In this document: piece after piece, positions 22,772-32,848 of the stretch
Layout of the letters: each line of letters starts with the position of its first letter
Numbering within the stretch: the first letter of the stretch is position 1
Source of the DNA: Bombyx mori
Taxonomy: Eukaryota; Arthropoda; Insecta; Lepidoptera; Bombycidae
Assembly (NCBI RefSeq): GCF_030269925.1
Contig: NC_085111.1
Span: forward strand, 4,704,142-4,768,141
Reading direction: 5' to 3'
DNA length: 64,000 bases
Notes under the pieces: generated by a model
The model's database searches: none
Told to the model about the DNA's origin: nothing
Seen by the model: only the letters and a program-made list of their open reading frames with translations
Translations under genes and position numbers: made by a program

Positions 22772-23208
22772 TCTATATTATTAATACGTGAAACAAAAAG
22801 TTTGTACCTACCCCTTTTTACGAAAATTGCGGGGACGGAGGAGTATGAAATTTCCCACCCTTATAGAGAATATAGAGAAGAAGTGCAGAATGTTAATATT
22901 TCTTTAAATTATGCATAAAAAATACATTAAATCAATAAATAAAAACATTACACACACTACCATGTATTTGACACACGCGCATGCATACTATTTGTTTATT
23001 GTCAAACTTTTTTATTGCTTATAGTCTGTGGTCAAATTGAGAATAGATTAAATATTGTTTGTCTTCATTATTATTTATCTAAAGTGTAGTCTTGGCGAAA
23101 TCTGTGGTTATAGAAGTATAGTGGTCTTTAACAATAGAATCATAATAGAGTAAAAACTTATAATTTCAATCAATTATAGTCGAATTTCGACTACTGCAGG
23201 ACCACTAG
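22772..23208 (+). mobile_element. Non-autonomous Helitron, family H1, copy 1
   Basis: It starts TCTATATTATTAATACGTGA and ends with the hairpin TAGTCGAATTTCGACTA, then CTGCAGGACCA and CTAG. A precedes and T follows. The 17-base hairpin set 11 bases before the terminal CTAG is the textbook Helitron 3' structure. A second copy lies inverted at 36688-37103. The start resembles, from memory, the lepidopteran Lep1-type Helitrons. Confidence 0.85.
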
Positions 23209-23329
23209 TACAGTTTTAATGCGAAAAGACGAACTGTCATTCTGATACAATTGAGATTGCGACGTTTAGTACAGAGATTTAATAGAGAGATTTGAACTTA
23301 TTTTTTGCAGAGCGGAGCTAGCGCCCACA

Positions 23330-23505
23330 TAGTTAGTGACGATGAAGCAATCATTCGTTCCGGCTTGAAGGGTGAGAAAGTCGTTAAACAATACAATTGA
23401 TTCTTCGACCTTACTTATCAAGGTCGTTCACGTTTTGATGTGCTATAAGCTCCGTTAACCACTTCATATCAGGTGAGCCGTGAACTCATCTAGCCAATTA
23501 AAGTC
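23330..23505 (+). repeat. Repeat A copy (plus), old and degenerate
   Basis: Order preserved (GATGAAGCAATCATTCGTTC, TTGAAGGGTG, CTCCGTTAACCACTTCATAT, GTGAACTCAT), with many changes and the 5' end lost. Confidence 0.7.
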
Positions 23506-24796
23506 AATTAGCTCTCCCACTAAAAACATTACAAACTAAGCAATTTTTTGAGATTTTTTTATATTGGTTTTTCATGTATTTTCTTTATTACTCTCAACAT
23601 TCCACCATCTAAATTCGACACACCATAATTTAACTTGATAGCGTGGTAACGAGTGTCGGCACAAAATCTACAAATCGAGATATTGTTATAACCCTTATTA
23701 CGAAACAGTGTTTACAACAGATAGGTATCTCAAGCACAAATAACGTCCGCTTGTTCACAATCGCCGGAATGTCGATAAAGAATTGCGTGTAATAATTTGA
23801 AATTGACTGTCTGAAATACAACAAAACGTTACGCAACTTATGTAGTATGTGGCATACGATTTCACCTTGAATTTTACTGTGTTACAACTCTATTTGTTGT
23901 AAATACATTATGAAATCTAGTCTAACAATAAGTTATAGAAGTAGGCGCAATCGGAAAAAAAATAATTACCTCTAATACCGTCGATCAGTGATTGAGCAAA
24001 ACTCTAATGTTTTTGTACTCAATTGTACCTTAATTAATTATCTCCCCTAAGAGCTGCTCAAATTGATCTATTATATATCATGCGTATGTATCAAACAAAT
24101 TAAAAAGCTACTCTAGTATGGAAATATATTTTATACCTATTTTAATGTAGATGTATTTTTTTCGACTAATAACAATTTGTTTAACGTGAAAGGTACATAA
24201 TGAAAATATTTTTTTGTAAATTATTATTTCTAAATCCCAATAACGATACTAATACGTCGTTAATATCTTCGGAAATAATACTGACAGTCAATTGCGATCG
24301 TAAATATAATTAAAAAAAAAACATATTAATCTGGATAAAGTACTTCCTACACACCTCTCTCGCTTGCGCATGACCGCAAGGTATTTGGAGCAATAAATAT
24401 TACACTGAAGGTCACTTGGCCGCAAAAACATAGGATAATGTCGTATGCACAGGGCTGCCAAGTTTTAGATTTTAAAGTGTGAACAAGTCGTTGAGATTCT
24501 AACATAGGACACTCGTGAACCATTTGGGATAACAGCGTTGGTACCGTTGTTTAATTCACAATACTGGCGCAGATAAAACGTTATTCTTGTAATTATGTAA
24601 CAAAAATGGGTGAATATAATGTGGAATGGGTTACGGTCGTCACAGAGACAGCACCTAATCATACTTAAATTCTGCTACTAATACAAAATATTTGCAAATT
24701 ATGTTCAAATGGATGCTTACAAGAGGAATCTCTGACTTTCTTGCCGCAAAAACAGTAGTAGGCTATTTTAATCACAAACTCTTTGATTTCATTAAT
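23506..24796. other. AT-rich DNA, nothing recognised
   Basis: No motif-bearing frame and no recognised repeat. Confidence 0.5.
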
Positions 24797-25025
24797 TTAT
24801 TTTATATTGCTTAAATCGATGAACGAGCTCACAGCCCACCCGGTGTTAAGTGGTTACTGGATCCCATAGACGTCCACAACGTAAATGTTCCCACCCACCT
24901 TGAGATATGAGTTCTAAGGTCTCAGTACACTCGTAGCTACAAAGGCTGCCCCACCCTTTAAACCGAAACGCATTACTGCTTCACGGCAGAAATAGGCAGG
25001 ATGGCGGTACCTACCCGTGCGGACT
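24797..25025 (-). repeat. Repeat A copy (minus), 5' end replaced by an inverted partner
   Basis: Complement of the unit up to TACCCGTGCGGACT. The last 25 bases of the consensus 5' end are absent, and a plus-strand copy begins at the very next base. Confidence 0.9.
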
Positions 25026-25091
25026 ACTGGTGGTAGGACCTCTTGGTTTGAAGGGTGGGGCAGCCGTCGTAACTATACTTGAGACCTTAGA
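25026..25091 (+). repeat. Repeat A fragment (plus), head-to-head with its neighbour
   Basis: ACTGGTGGTAGGACCTCTTG is joined directly to GTTTGAAGGGTGGGGCAGCC through an internal deletion of about 50 bases, and ends near GAGACCTTAG. Confidence 0.88.
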
Positions 25092-25115
25092 CTAGATCTT
25101 ATACTAGAAAGTACA

Positions 25116-25157
25116 CTAATTAAGGACACTAATTACTGAATTAGTGTCCTTAATTAG
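25116..25157. repeat. Perfect 42-base hairpin
   Basis: Two perfectly complementary 19-base arms (CTAATTAAGGACACTAATT and its complement) separated by ACTG. It sits 25 bases right of the head-to-head repeat A pair. Confidence 0.95.
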
Positions 25158-26905
25158 ATTGAATTTTAAAATATTCTTAGGAATATCGAATGGATAAAGT
25201 TAATAAGCGCTATCTTTTGATATTTTTCAAATTCATGCAATGTAGCACTATCTTATTTGCCATCCCTAAGCAATTAGATATTATTATAAAACAAAACAAA
25301 AAACTCGTTACATAGGAAATCCACTGGTGTAACTGGTACGGTAAAGTATTTTTTTTTTATCAATTGCTAGTGACATTTAGATGTTACTAACCCGCAATGG
25401 AAAATTGATAGCTCAATTGGTCTTTCAGCTTGATAATTGTCATGGTTGGGACACATCAAGTTTATTTTAGTCAGTTCTGGGTGACAATATTCTTCGTTTT
25501 CTACTGTTATTTTGATTAACAAATCGAGTTATTTAGGCGAATAATTATTTATTTGGCGTACTTTTTATGTGGTTAATTGCAGATTATCCAGAGCTATTAC
25601 AGTCGAGTCGGGAGCTAGGACAGGGACTTCATCCAAATCCTCAAGAATGAGTTTTGGATTTTAAAAAAAGTGGGTGACTCGAGAAGGAACGATTAAACTA
25701 TTTTAGACGAGTCTTGCAGAAGAACAACTTGGTGGCTGATGGTACTCTGGGGCCGAGTTTGAAGACAGACTTCGAGTAACCCGCTGACCGAAAGGCCCAA
25801 TTTTTGTGGGACAATCGCTGATCCGGCTTACCGTGGATGTTTGATATCGAAAACACCCGTCTACCTCGGTTGAGTACTGTTTAATTCAAGGCTCAGACGG
25901 TTGAGCAACAGAGGGTTCAAATCGATTAAACTCGGCCGTACCCAACCAATCCACAATGAAACGGAGAGACCCGTCTTTTCAAATTATGATATTTAATGAC
26001 TGCTAAAGTTATAATAAATTTGAAATTCATTATTTGACAGCACTCTGTCCTATTCCTCACATTTTGATAGATAAATACTAACAAATGAGACACATACATA
26101 GATAGATAGAAATAGAGATCAAGAACATAACTACAAAACATACATCCTGTATAAACTTGTTTTCAATTTACATACCTACAATGTATTTGCCACGTATTTA
26201 CTTAGCAAATATCTATGGCGAATATAGATATATGTATTACTCGTATAATTACGTGTTATATTTTTAATAAGTTTACATACGCACAAGGAAAATGACAACG
26301 CGATCCAATATTAGCCACTTCATTGACTTTATGTAATCTATCAGTGACATTACTTCATAGCGCACTAAATCTATGAGCACATCTACAAAATGTTAATTCA
26401 GATGAACAATGAGCTAATTTCCATAAGCTTTACTCGTTTTTAATCTATCATCGCTCGGGTTCTCAAAGATTACTATTTGTCTATGATGCAAAAAAGATTT
26501 TATCTTGTTTGAAGTTTATTATCTGTGAATGCTACGATTACAAATAAGTTTTGCAGAGGGCTAGTAAACTTAGAGCCCTTAGAGAAATTAGAGTAAACTT
26601 ATCAAAACGTAAATGTAGCCATCTTGAGAACTGAGGACCATATCTATTATCATATGTATTATGAGTGCCCCAATTCCTTCATCAGGATTATGACTGCCTA
26701 GTGGCATAAAATCGACACGATAGGAGAACTTACCTATACGAGCGCATATTACGCCTAATTCTGGCTGAGTAGTGTCGGTCTAGAATAGCAACACCCCATC
26801 TTTTCTCATGGATATCGTAAAAGATAACTAATAGATTCCGCTTGTTCACCGTAGGATAGGCAGGAATGGTCTTTTTTAGCGTATTATAATCGCTAACTAT
26901 CACTT
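25158..26905. other. AT-rich DNA with one unassigned mixed-composition block
   Basis: 25580-25930 is less AT-rich and looks like eroded coding sequence (several stops in every frame). No family is recognised. The rest is featureless. Confidence 0.5.
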
Positions 26906-27000
26906 ACTGGGGGTACCACCGTCCACTTTATGCCGCGAAACAGTAATGCGTTCCGGTTTGATGGGTAGTTGACAGCGGTTGAATAACACAATTAAAACTT
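26906..27000 (+). repeat. Repeat A fragment (plus), degenerate
   Basis: It starts ACTGGGGGTACCACC with an internal deletion, keeps GCGAAACAGTAATGCGTTCC, and fades after GACAGCGGTTG. Confidence 0.75.
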
Positions 27001-27010
27001 CAACCTCATG

Positions 27011-27480
27011 TTTTTTTTACTTATTGCCCTTGTAGGCAGACGAGCATACGGCCTACCTGATGGTGAGTGGTTACGTTCGCCCATGGACTTCAGCAATGCG
27101 AGGGGCAGAACCAAGCCGCTGCCTACCAATCTGAAGTCGAGTGACGTCACTCACGTTGTGGGGTCAATGGACTCCAGCAGCTCTTTTTTAATTGCTTAGA
27201 AGGGTGGACGGGCTCACAGCCCACATGGTGTTAAGTGGTTATTGGAGCCCATAAACATTCACGACGTAAATGCGCCACCCACCTTGAGATATAAGTTCTA
27301 AGGTCTCAAGTATAGTTACAACGGCTGCCCCACCCTTCAAACCGAAACGCATTACTGCTTCACGGTAGAAATAAGCAGGGTGGTGGTACCTACCTGCGCG
27401 GACTCACAAGAGGTCCTACCACCTGTGAAGCTGGTTAGAACAAGATGCCCTCTGAGCTCGTTCACCAATCCAGTACAGAT
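27011..27480 (-). repeat. Repeat C copy, interrupted by repeat A
   Basis: Repeat C reads, from a left poly-T, ATTGCCCTTGTAGGCAGACG, then CCTGATGGTGAGTGGTTAC, CATGGACTTCAGCAATGC and GGCAGAACCAAGCCGCT. Poly-T at the left means the retroposed element points to the minus strand. Related copies are at 38410, 45925 and, in short form, 59800. The part right of 27424 is tentative. Confidence 0.65.
27183..27423 (-). repeat. Repeat A copy (minus), nested in repeat C
   Basis: A full unit from TTTTTTAATTGCTTAGAAGG to AGGTCCTACCACC. Confidence 0.92.
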
Positions 27481-28156
27481 ACCACCAATAAAACAGATTG
27501 TCGATACATGCTTTCAGGATTATAAATAGCCTCAGCGTAAAACGTTGATACGACACAACCAATATCTCGGACTTTGGCCCTTTGATATTTTGATGTAAAT
27601 TTTGTTTGTAACTATTAGTCGCTCACGACTTGTTGACATCCGCTAAACAAATAATTTCTAGGTTATTGCCTCTGTTTAGAATTGATATCGTTAAAAAAAT
27701 TAAGGACGCCCTTTCTGTATTAATATAAGAACATTTTATTTTGCTAATTAGATGTCTTCATTATGATACTAAAATACTCTTTTAAATAGAAAATAACTCT
27801 TTTTAGTATTAATGCTTAAATATTTATCTAATTATTCTGAAACATTATTTATCTAATTATTCTGAATCAGACAACATCTAAAGGTTGCTATCTAATTAAA
27901 CGCCCCCCGGAATAGGCAAAGGTTACATATTCTATTATAACTACACACACCTACCTATTTATTTGCGAAATCAATACGACATGCGACAGGACCAACGCTA
28001 AATCCGTGCCTGACTTTTGAGCAACAGCGTACAATACCTCTATGGAAATAAACATTAGCAAATCGTACGTTTGAAATACTTTTGTTGTAATTTGTATATC
28101 AATCGTGTTCATTGAAAATAATCATGCAACTGTCTTTGTGTGTTGCCAGAGAATTA
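27481..28156. other. AT-rich DNA, nothing recognised
   Basis: Left flank of the Harbinger remnant. The phrase ATTATTTATCTAATTATTC is repeated in tandem near 27825-27865. Confidence 0.5.
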
Positions 28157-28305
28157 CACCCGTATCTTTAGTCGTTCACACGAGCTTAACTCGACTCGAC
28201 TCAACCTCCAACGCGCGTTTTGGTATGCTTAGTCGTAAAAATAAACTCCACTCAAACGTCCTTGGAAAAATTTCCTAACCGGAGTGAAGTGAGCGAACTG
28301 TCAAG

Positions 28306-28331
28306 TCAAGGTACGTCGCGACGTACCTTGA
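28306..28331. repeat. 26-base perfect palindrome
   Basis: The arms TCAAGGTACGTCG and complement meet without spacer at CGCG, inside the Harbinger remnant just before the transposase fragment. Confidence 0.93.
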
Positions 28332-28339
28332 ACGTTCCT

Positions 28340-28447
28340 CAAGGCTGGTTTTCTATCAATGTCCAAATAGTATGTGGACCGCAAATGGAAATATATGATA
28401 TTGTTGTGCAATGGCCTGTATCTGTGCATGATTCCCGCGTATTTTGA
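28340..28447 (+). pseudogene. Harbinger transposase (DDE_Tnp_4) fragment
   Basis: An open frame of about 35 codons ends at a TGA (28445-28447). It reads GWFSINVQIVCGPQMEIYDI and then WPVSVHDSRVF. The block FSINVQxVC...DIVxxWPGSxHDSR is the conserved DDE nuclease core of PIF/Harbinger transposases, including the Asp-containing HDS motif. Gly of the usual PGS is Val here. The N-terminal half, the rest of the catalytic domain and the C terminus are missing, so it cannot act as a transposase. Within the intact family the enzyme cuts at TWA target sites with a Myb-like partner. Confidence 0.78.
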
Positions 28448-28705
28448 TAATTTAAGTTTGATAATATTTATTAATAAAGTAACTAATTCGAGGTTAGACA
28501 TTTGAAACTCTTTATTTTATTATCTACATAAGAGACATATTTTGCTTACTACCTGATAAATAAAGTCAATGCGATTATAAGTTTTATTTATATAATAATA
28601 AACTGGTGGTTGTGGAAAAGCACTTCAACAACACGATGCAATCAAAATCACACAAAAGCGGCGAATAAAAATACAAAGCCGGATCCGAAATCTAAAATAA
28701 TAATA

Positions 28706-28940
28706 TGTAACGGACGTGACGTCAGCTGTCATGCCCTGCCGCCAGCCAAGCCGCCAAGCCATATTAACACGCCCCCTTCCGCCACCGTCATCGCCGCCGC
28801 CGCCAGCCAAAGCCAACGAAGGGGGGATAGTGTTAATAAAACAGCCATGCCAGCCATTTCTACTACTTTTCTGCATTCTTGCACAAATAAAAGAACTTGT
28901 CGTTACGCTGCTGGTTTTTATTGTCACATCATTTGCAACA
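28706..28940 (+). repeat. 5' LTR
   Basis: It begins TGTAACGGACGTGACGTCAG and ends CATCATTTGCAACA. GC-rich in its first two thirds, it contains a consensus CRE/ATF palindrome TGACGTCA (28717-28724) and a poly-A signal AATAAA near 28886. It differs from the 3' LTR at a single base (G at 28899, A at 32807). ATCAGAAGTGG follows directly; this may be the remains of a tRNA-Leu-type primer site, but I cannot confirm it. Confidence 0.92.
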
Positions 28941-28960
28941 ATCAGAAGTGGCATAAAGAA

Positions 28961-29521
28961 ATGAAACAACATCATATACACGCTCAGATCTCTCGGTATT
29001 CTGACGAGTTTGAAGAAGATGAAGCTCCTATTCCACTGGCGAGGAAGGTGTTGAAAAATTTGCTTCAGAAGGAGGTCCACAAGGCGATGCTTGAGCTACA
29101 GGATGAAGAACCTGGAACAATCAAACCAAAGGAATATCGACGTCGTCGGACGAAGAGCGCCCGCCGCCCTGTCCTTCCATCATTCTGGTTCACGTGGACG
29201 GAAACTAGAAGAGCAACAACGTGGAGAAATCCACTGTGCGGCACTACGAGCTTCACGGCGCTTCACGAGATTCACGGCTACGAGCTTCCTTCTCCCTGCC
29301 TGCGACGCTGCTGCGCGGCGAAGACAGCTACATCAAAGTCCTCAACATGGGCTCGGAGACCATCATGTGGCCGCCGGGCGAGGTCCTGCCGAGGGCCAAC
29401 AGCTGCGAGGAGCCACAGCCAAACAGCCAGGTGTGTTGCATTTCTACTTGCCCTAGCCATGCCATTACAAATATTTCGAGATTTGAGGGTAGAAATAAAA
29501 AAAATTAAAAGGAGCCATTAA
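28961..29521 (+). pseudogene. gypsy 5' internal region, gag-like remnant
   Basis: The first ATG after the 5' LTR opens 186 codons. The first 70 residues are acidic then basic (EFEEDEAPIPLARKV, then EYRRRRTKSARR) and could be a gag or leader start. From about 29170 the frame is out of phase with the recognisable protease-RT linker, so the C-terminal half is a frameshift product. No major homology region or zinc knuckle is visible. A large gag deletion is the simplest reading. Confidence 0.45.
29221..29455 (+). pseudogene. gypsy protease-RT linker remnant
   Basis: In the frame starting at 29221 the text reads LRGEDSYIKVLNMGSETIMW and PPGEVLPRA. Ty3/gypsy polyproteins carry a comparable stretch (VLN...PGEVLARA) between the aspartic protease and RT. 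The protease active site itself is not seen. The segment is more GC-rich than the RT part that follows, so it may have a different history. Confidence 0.5.
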
Positions 29522-29579
29522 ATAATAAGGGTCATTCAGGTTTAAAAAAATACAGTATAAGCATTGCTTTTCTACGAAT

Positions 29580-30480
29580 ACACATGATTTAGGTATTGCC
29601 AATTTAGTCCAAATGCAAATTAAGCTTACTAGTGATCAGCCCGTGTATCGCCAGCCTTACTGACTTTCTCATAATGAACAAAGGATAGTTAATTCTAAAG
29701 CTAATCAACTTTTAGATGCCGGCATTATAAAATAATCTGAATCTAGTTACGCTTCACCAGTGGTCTTATTAAGAAAAAGAACGGCGTCGGTAGGCTATGC
29801 GTTGATTATCGTGCGTTAAACGCTATCTGATTAAAATATAAGTATCCACCAAACAGTACTTCACGAGTTTACATTTAGCACAGGACTACTATCAATTAAG
29901 CATTATGCCAGACACACAAAACTGCTTTCATTACACCGGAAGGTCATTATTTCGAGTACAGTAGAACTCCTTTTGGTTTAGCATATGTGCCATCTGTATT
30001 CATGCGTTTCTTCTTTTTGTCCACATTATTCTTCAAGATGGGGTAGTTAAAGAGTCTGTGGGTAGAAAAGAAATGGGTAAAAATAAATGTAGGTCAAATC
30101 GAGATACTAGCAATTTTAAACGATTTACCTCTACCCTCGGTTGATATAAAATCAGGTTCAATAATTATTGTGAAAGTACTTGGGAAATTTTATGGTGGAG
30201 ACTTAAAATTAAATATGAGTAAATGCTCATTCTTGGAGAAACAAGTCACTTATTTAGGTCATGAAATATCTTCAGCGGTATACAGCCGGGTGCAACAAAA
30301 ATTGACGGCCGTTTCGCAGTTTCCTGTGCCAAATAATGCTCAGTGTGCGATAGTTTATTGGTTATGTTACTTTAGAAAGTTTATTCCCAGTTTTGCCGTG
30401 ATTGCGCGTCCATTAACTGAGTTAAGAAAAAAAAAAAAGATAAATCATGGGTGTGAGGCCGTGAACATAACGCGAATTTC
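29580..30480 (+). pseudogene. gypsy reverse transcriptase remnant
   Basis: RT motifs survive in shifting frames: LLDAGII and SSYASPVVLLRK near 29715-29775, RLCVDYRALN (from about 29790), QDYYQLSIMP near 29880, and then KLNMSKCSFLEKQVTYLGHE (from about 30205) and YFRKFIPSFAVIARPLTELR (to about 30430). The catalytic YVDD block is not recoverable, and there are several stops and frameshifts. It cannot encode a working enzyme. Confidence 0.85.
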
Positions 30481-30800
30481 GAACAACTGAAAAACAGTTT
30501 ATGATCCAAACCTATGCTAGCTCTGTAGAATCCTATGCTTCTTACAAAAATACAAACCGATGCGTGTAACTTAGGAATTTCTGGTATACTATTACAAAAA
30601 CAAATTGACAACTCACTGCGGCCTGTTATGTATTTTAGCCGGGTTACTAGGAAGGAAAAGTGTGTATCATAGTTAAGAGCTCATAACCTGGCGGTCGTAC
30701 ATTCGCTACGTAGGTTCCGTGTTTATGAAGTAGGTAAACATGATATAGTAGAAACTGATTGTACTGTGGTTTGTGCTGTATACCACGCATTGCGCGATGG
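30481..30800 (+). pseudogene. gypsy RNase H remnant
   Basis: QTDACNLGISGILLQ (near 30550-30595), then YFSRVTRKEKC and LAVVHSLRRFRVYEVGKHDI, then TDC. These are the first Asp and the later conserved blocks of the Ty3 RNase H domain, broken by an in-frame stop near 30669. Confidence 0.8.
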
Positions 30801-30980
30801 TGAGTTTTGAAAGAATATTATGACATTAGTGTTGAGTATAGACCTGGTGAACGTATGGAACATTTGTAGACGCGCTTAATAGGCATCCTGTTGACATGAT
30901 GAACGTGAATCGTCTTAGTTACTAATTGATTCTGTACTGTGCAATGTCAGGACGAAAAGCTTGGTTCGATTATAAAGCAA

Positions 30981-31377
30981 TCTATACTAACATTATAAAG
31001 CTGAAGAGTTTGTTTGTTTGAAGGCGCTAATCTTAAGAACTGCTGGTCCGATTTGAAAAATTCTTGCATTGTTAAATAACCCATTTATTGAGAAAGGTTA
31101 TAGACTATATAACGCTAAGACCGCTAAGACCATCACTGTGTCACGCTAAGACCAATACAAGCGAAGTACCAGTAAAGAATGTTTCAAAATCGGATTATTT
31201 TCTCTTGAGAGCTTCCGGTGCGTGCGCTGCAGAAAGATCTAAAAAAAAAATGTCCGCGATAGCATATGTCTATATGTTAAGGTTGGCTCACTATAACGTT
31301 TTTTTTAAGCTAACCAAATTTGTTCTAAAATAAAGCATATTTGTGAACTACATTCCACGCGGACGAAGTCGCGCTGA
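30981..31377 (+). mobile_element. Helitron inserted in the gypsy element
   Basis: It starts TCTATACTAACATTATAAAG after an A, and the 3' part is CCACGCGGACGAAGTCGCG, the GC-rich stem typical of insect Helitron ends. The terminal CTAG has been lost. The body includes GCTAAGACCGCTAAGACCAT and TGCTGGTCCGATTTG. It sits between the RNase H and integrase remnants. Confidence 0.7.
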
Positions 31378-31439
31378 TGTTAAAGATAATTATGAACTAG
31401 TTCGAAAAACTTTTAACGGAAACAGACTCGCAGTCCCTT

Positions 31440-32433
31440 CGGCTAAATGGAAAATTGTACAAATGCATATGACGACATTTGTCACGTGGATCTAAATCAT
31501 CGTTTAGCTTTGATTAAAAGCCAATATTGGTTTCTTAAAATGACACTCTTTATTAGGAAATACGTGGCAGCATGCATGTCTTTATTGTACACATGAGAAG
31601 AATAACTATGTTAAAAAAAAGAACTGTCTATATCCGATCTCTAAACCATCTGATCCTATGCGCATGGTACAAATAGATAACATGATGCCCTTCTGTATGA
31701 CATCTAAAGGGCACCAACCAGTACATGATCGTAATGAAAGATGCGTTGTCTAAATTTGTGATAGCTGAACTAACGCGTACTGTAAATTCAATCGGGACCA
31801 TTCGTGCATTGAAAAATATATTAATAGGGTTTGTCCAGATACCCGAATCACGTGGTGATAGACTATGGGAAAGCTTTTACGAGTAGGTACTTTAAAAAAT
31901 ATATCAGAAGATAAACAGTTTAGGCATACGTTAAACGGTATTGCTTGTCCGCGCGGTAATTGGCCAGGTTGAACAAACTAAACATACAATTTTATGTGTT
32001 GCGGGCAACTGATCCTAGTGAAGCTTTAAATAATTTAGTGAACTCCGTCATTTGAGGCACAAACAACACAATTAAAAGTATCAGCGGCTACAAGCCTTGT
32101 GATTTAATCTTTGCACGCTCTGGTAGGTGAATATGTGATGTTTCGGTTCCTGGTCGCGAACCAGAAACTGTTGACGCACGGCGTAAGATAGCTACAGCTA
32201 GGATAAAACAAGCGAGTACAATAATGACACACAACATTAATATAAAAAAAATGCTCATGTTTATAAGAAAAGGGATTTTGTATCGTAGAGACAGGCTTCA
32301 ACTGGTTAGTAGCGCCGCTAGGATTAATACCAAATTAGACGATTTGTACTCAGGTCCGTATGTAGTAACTAAAGTAGTAGGTAACAATCTGTATCGAATT
32401 AGAAGTATATCTAAAAGGTTTACGAAGCTATAA
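31440..32433 (+). pseudogene. gypsy integrase remnant
   Basis: Scattered matches: SQYWFLKM and CMSLLYT (zinc-binding region), IVMKDALSKFVIAELTRTVN (central catalytic domain near 31730-31780), and a clean C-terminal block, KLDDLYSGPYVVTKVVGNNL and YRI (from about 32332), the GPY/F module of Ty3 integrases. Many stops between them. After the TAA at 32431-32433 a short leader runs to the 3' LTR, with no clear polypurine tract. Confidence 0.78.
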
Positions 32434-32613
32434 AAACTTCATTGGCTTGGTATCAACAGATTCATTAAGGCCCTATAAAAGTATAGCCCATGTGTCCGAT
32501 AACGCTAGTAGTTCCGATGAGCAGCTATAAACTGAAGACCTTTTGATTTATTTGAGAACTAAATGTTTTTGTGTGTTCCCCATTGCGGGAGCAATTGTTG
32601 CAGGATGGCCGAA

Positions 32614-32848
32614 TGTAACGGACGTGACGTCAGCTGTCATGCCCTGCCGCCAGCCAAGCCGCCAAGCCATATTAACACGCCCCCTTCCGCCACCGTCATC
32701 GCCGCCGCCGCCAGCCAAAGCCAACGAAGGGGGGATAGTGTTAATAAAACAGCCATGCCAGCCATTTCTACTACTTTTCTGCATTCTTGCACAAATAAAA
32801 GAACTTATCGTTACGCTGCTGGTTTTTATTGTCACATCATTTGCAACA
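32614..32848 (+). repeat. 3' LTR
   Basis: 234 of 235 bases are identical to the 5' LTR. It carries the same TGACGTCA (32625-32632), poly-A signal and TG...CA ends. AATA follows. Confidence 0.93.

Larger units (their letters stand above)
28706..32848 (+). mobile_element. Ty3/gypsy LTR retrotransposon, decayed interior, near-identical LTRs
   Basis: Two 235-base LTRs (28706-28940, 32614-32848) flank remnants, in order, of a gag-like region, a protease/RT linker, RT, RNase H and integrase, all on the plus strand. The 4-base target AATA is duplicated at 28702-28705 and 32849-32852. The gag region appears largely deleted, and pol carries many stops, frameshifts and an inserted Helitron. The pol order RT-RNase H-integrase is that of Ty3/gypsy. 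The body (4143 bases) is short for an intact member. Confidence 0.88.

Noticed and set aside
28625..29080. A 151-codon open frame on the minus strand across the 5' LTR (and its twin at 32548-32895)
   Set aside because: It lies antisense to the LTR, is built from the GC-rich LTR sequence, occurs in both LTRs and has no protein motif.
28610..29521. A single 303-residue host protein
   Set aside because: The frame runs from flanking DNA through the whole LTR into the gypsy interior, so it is a chance concatenation.
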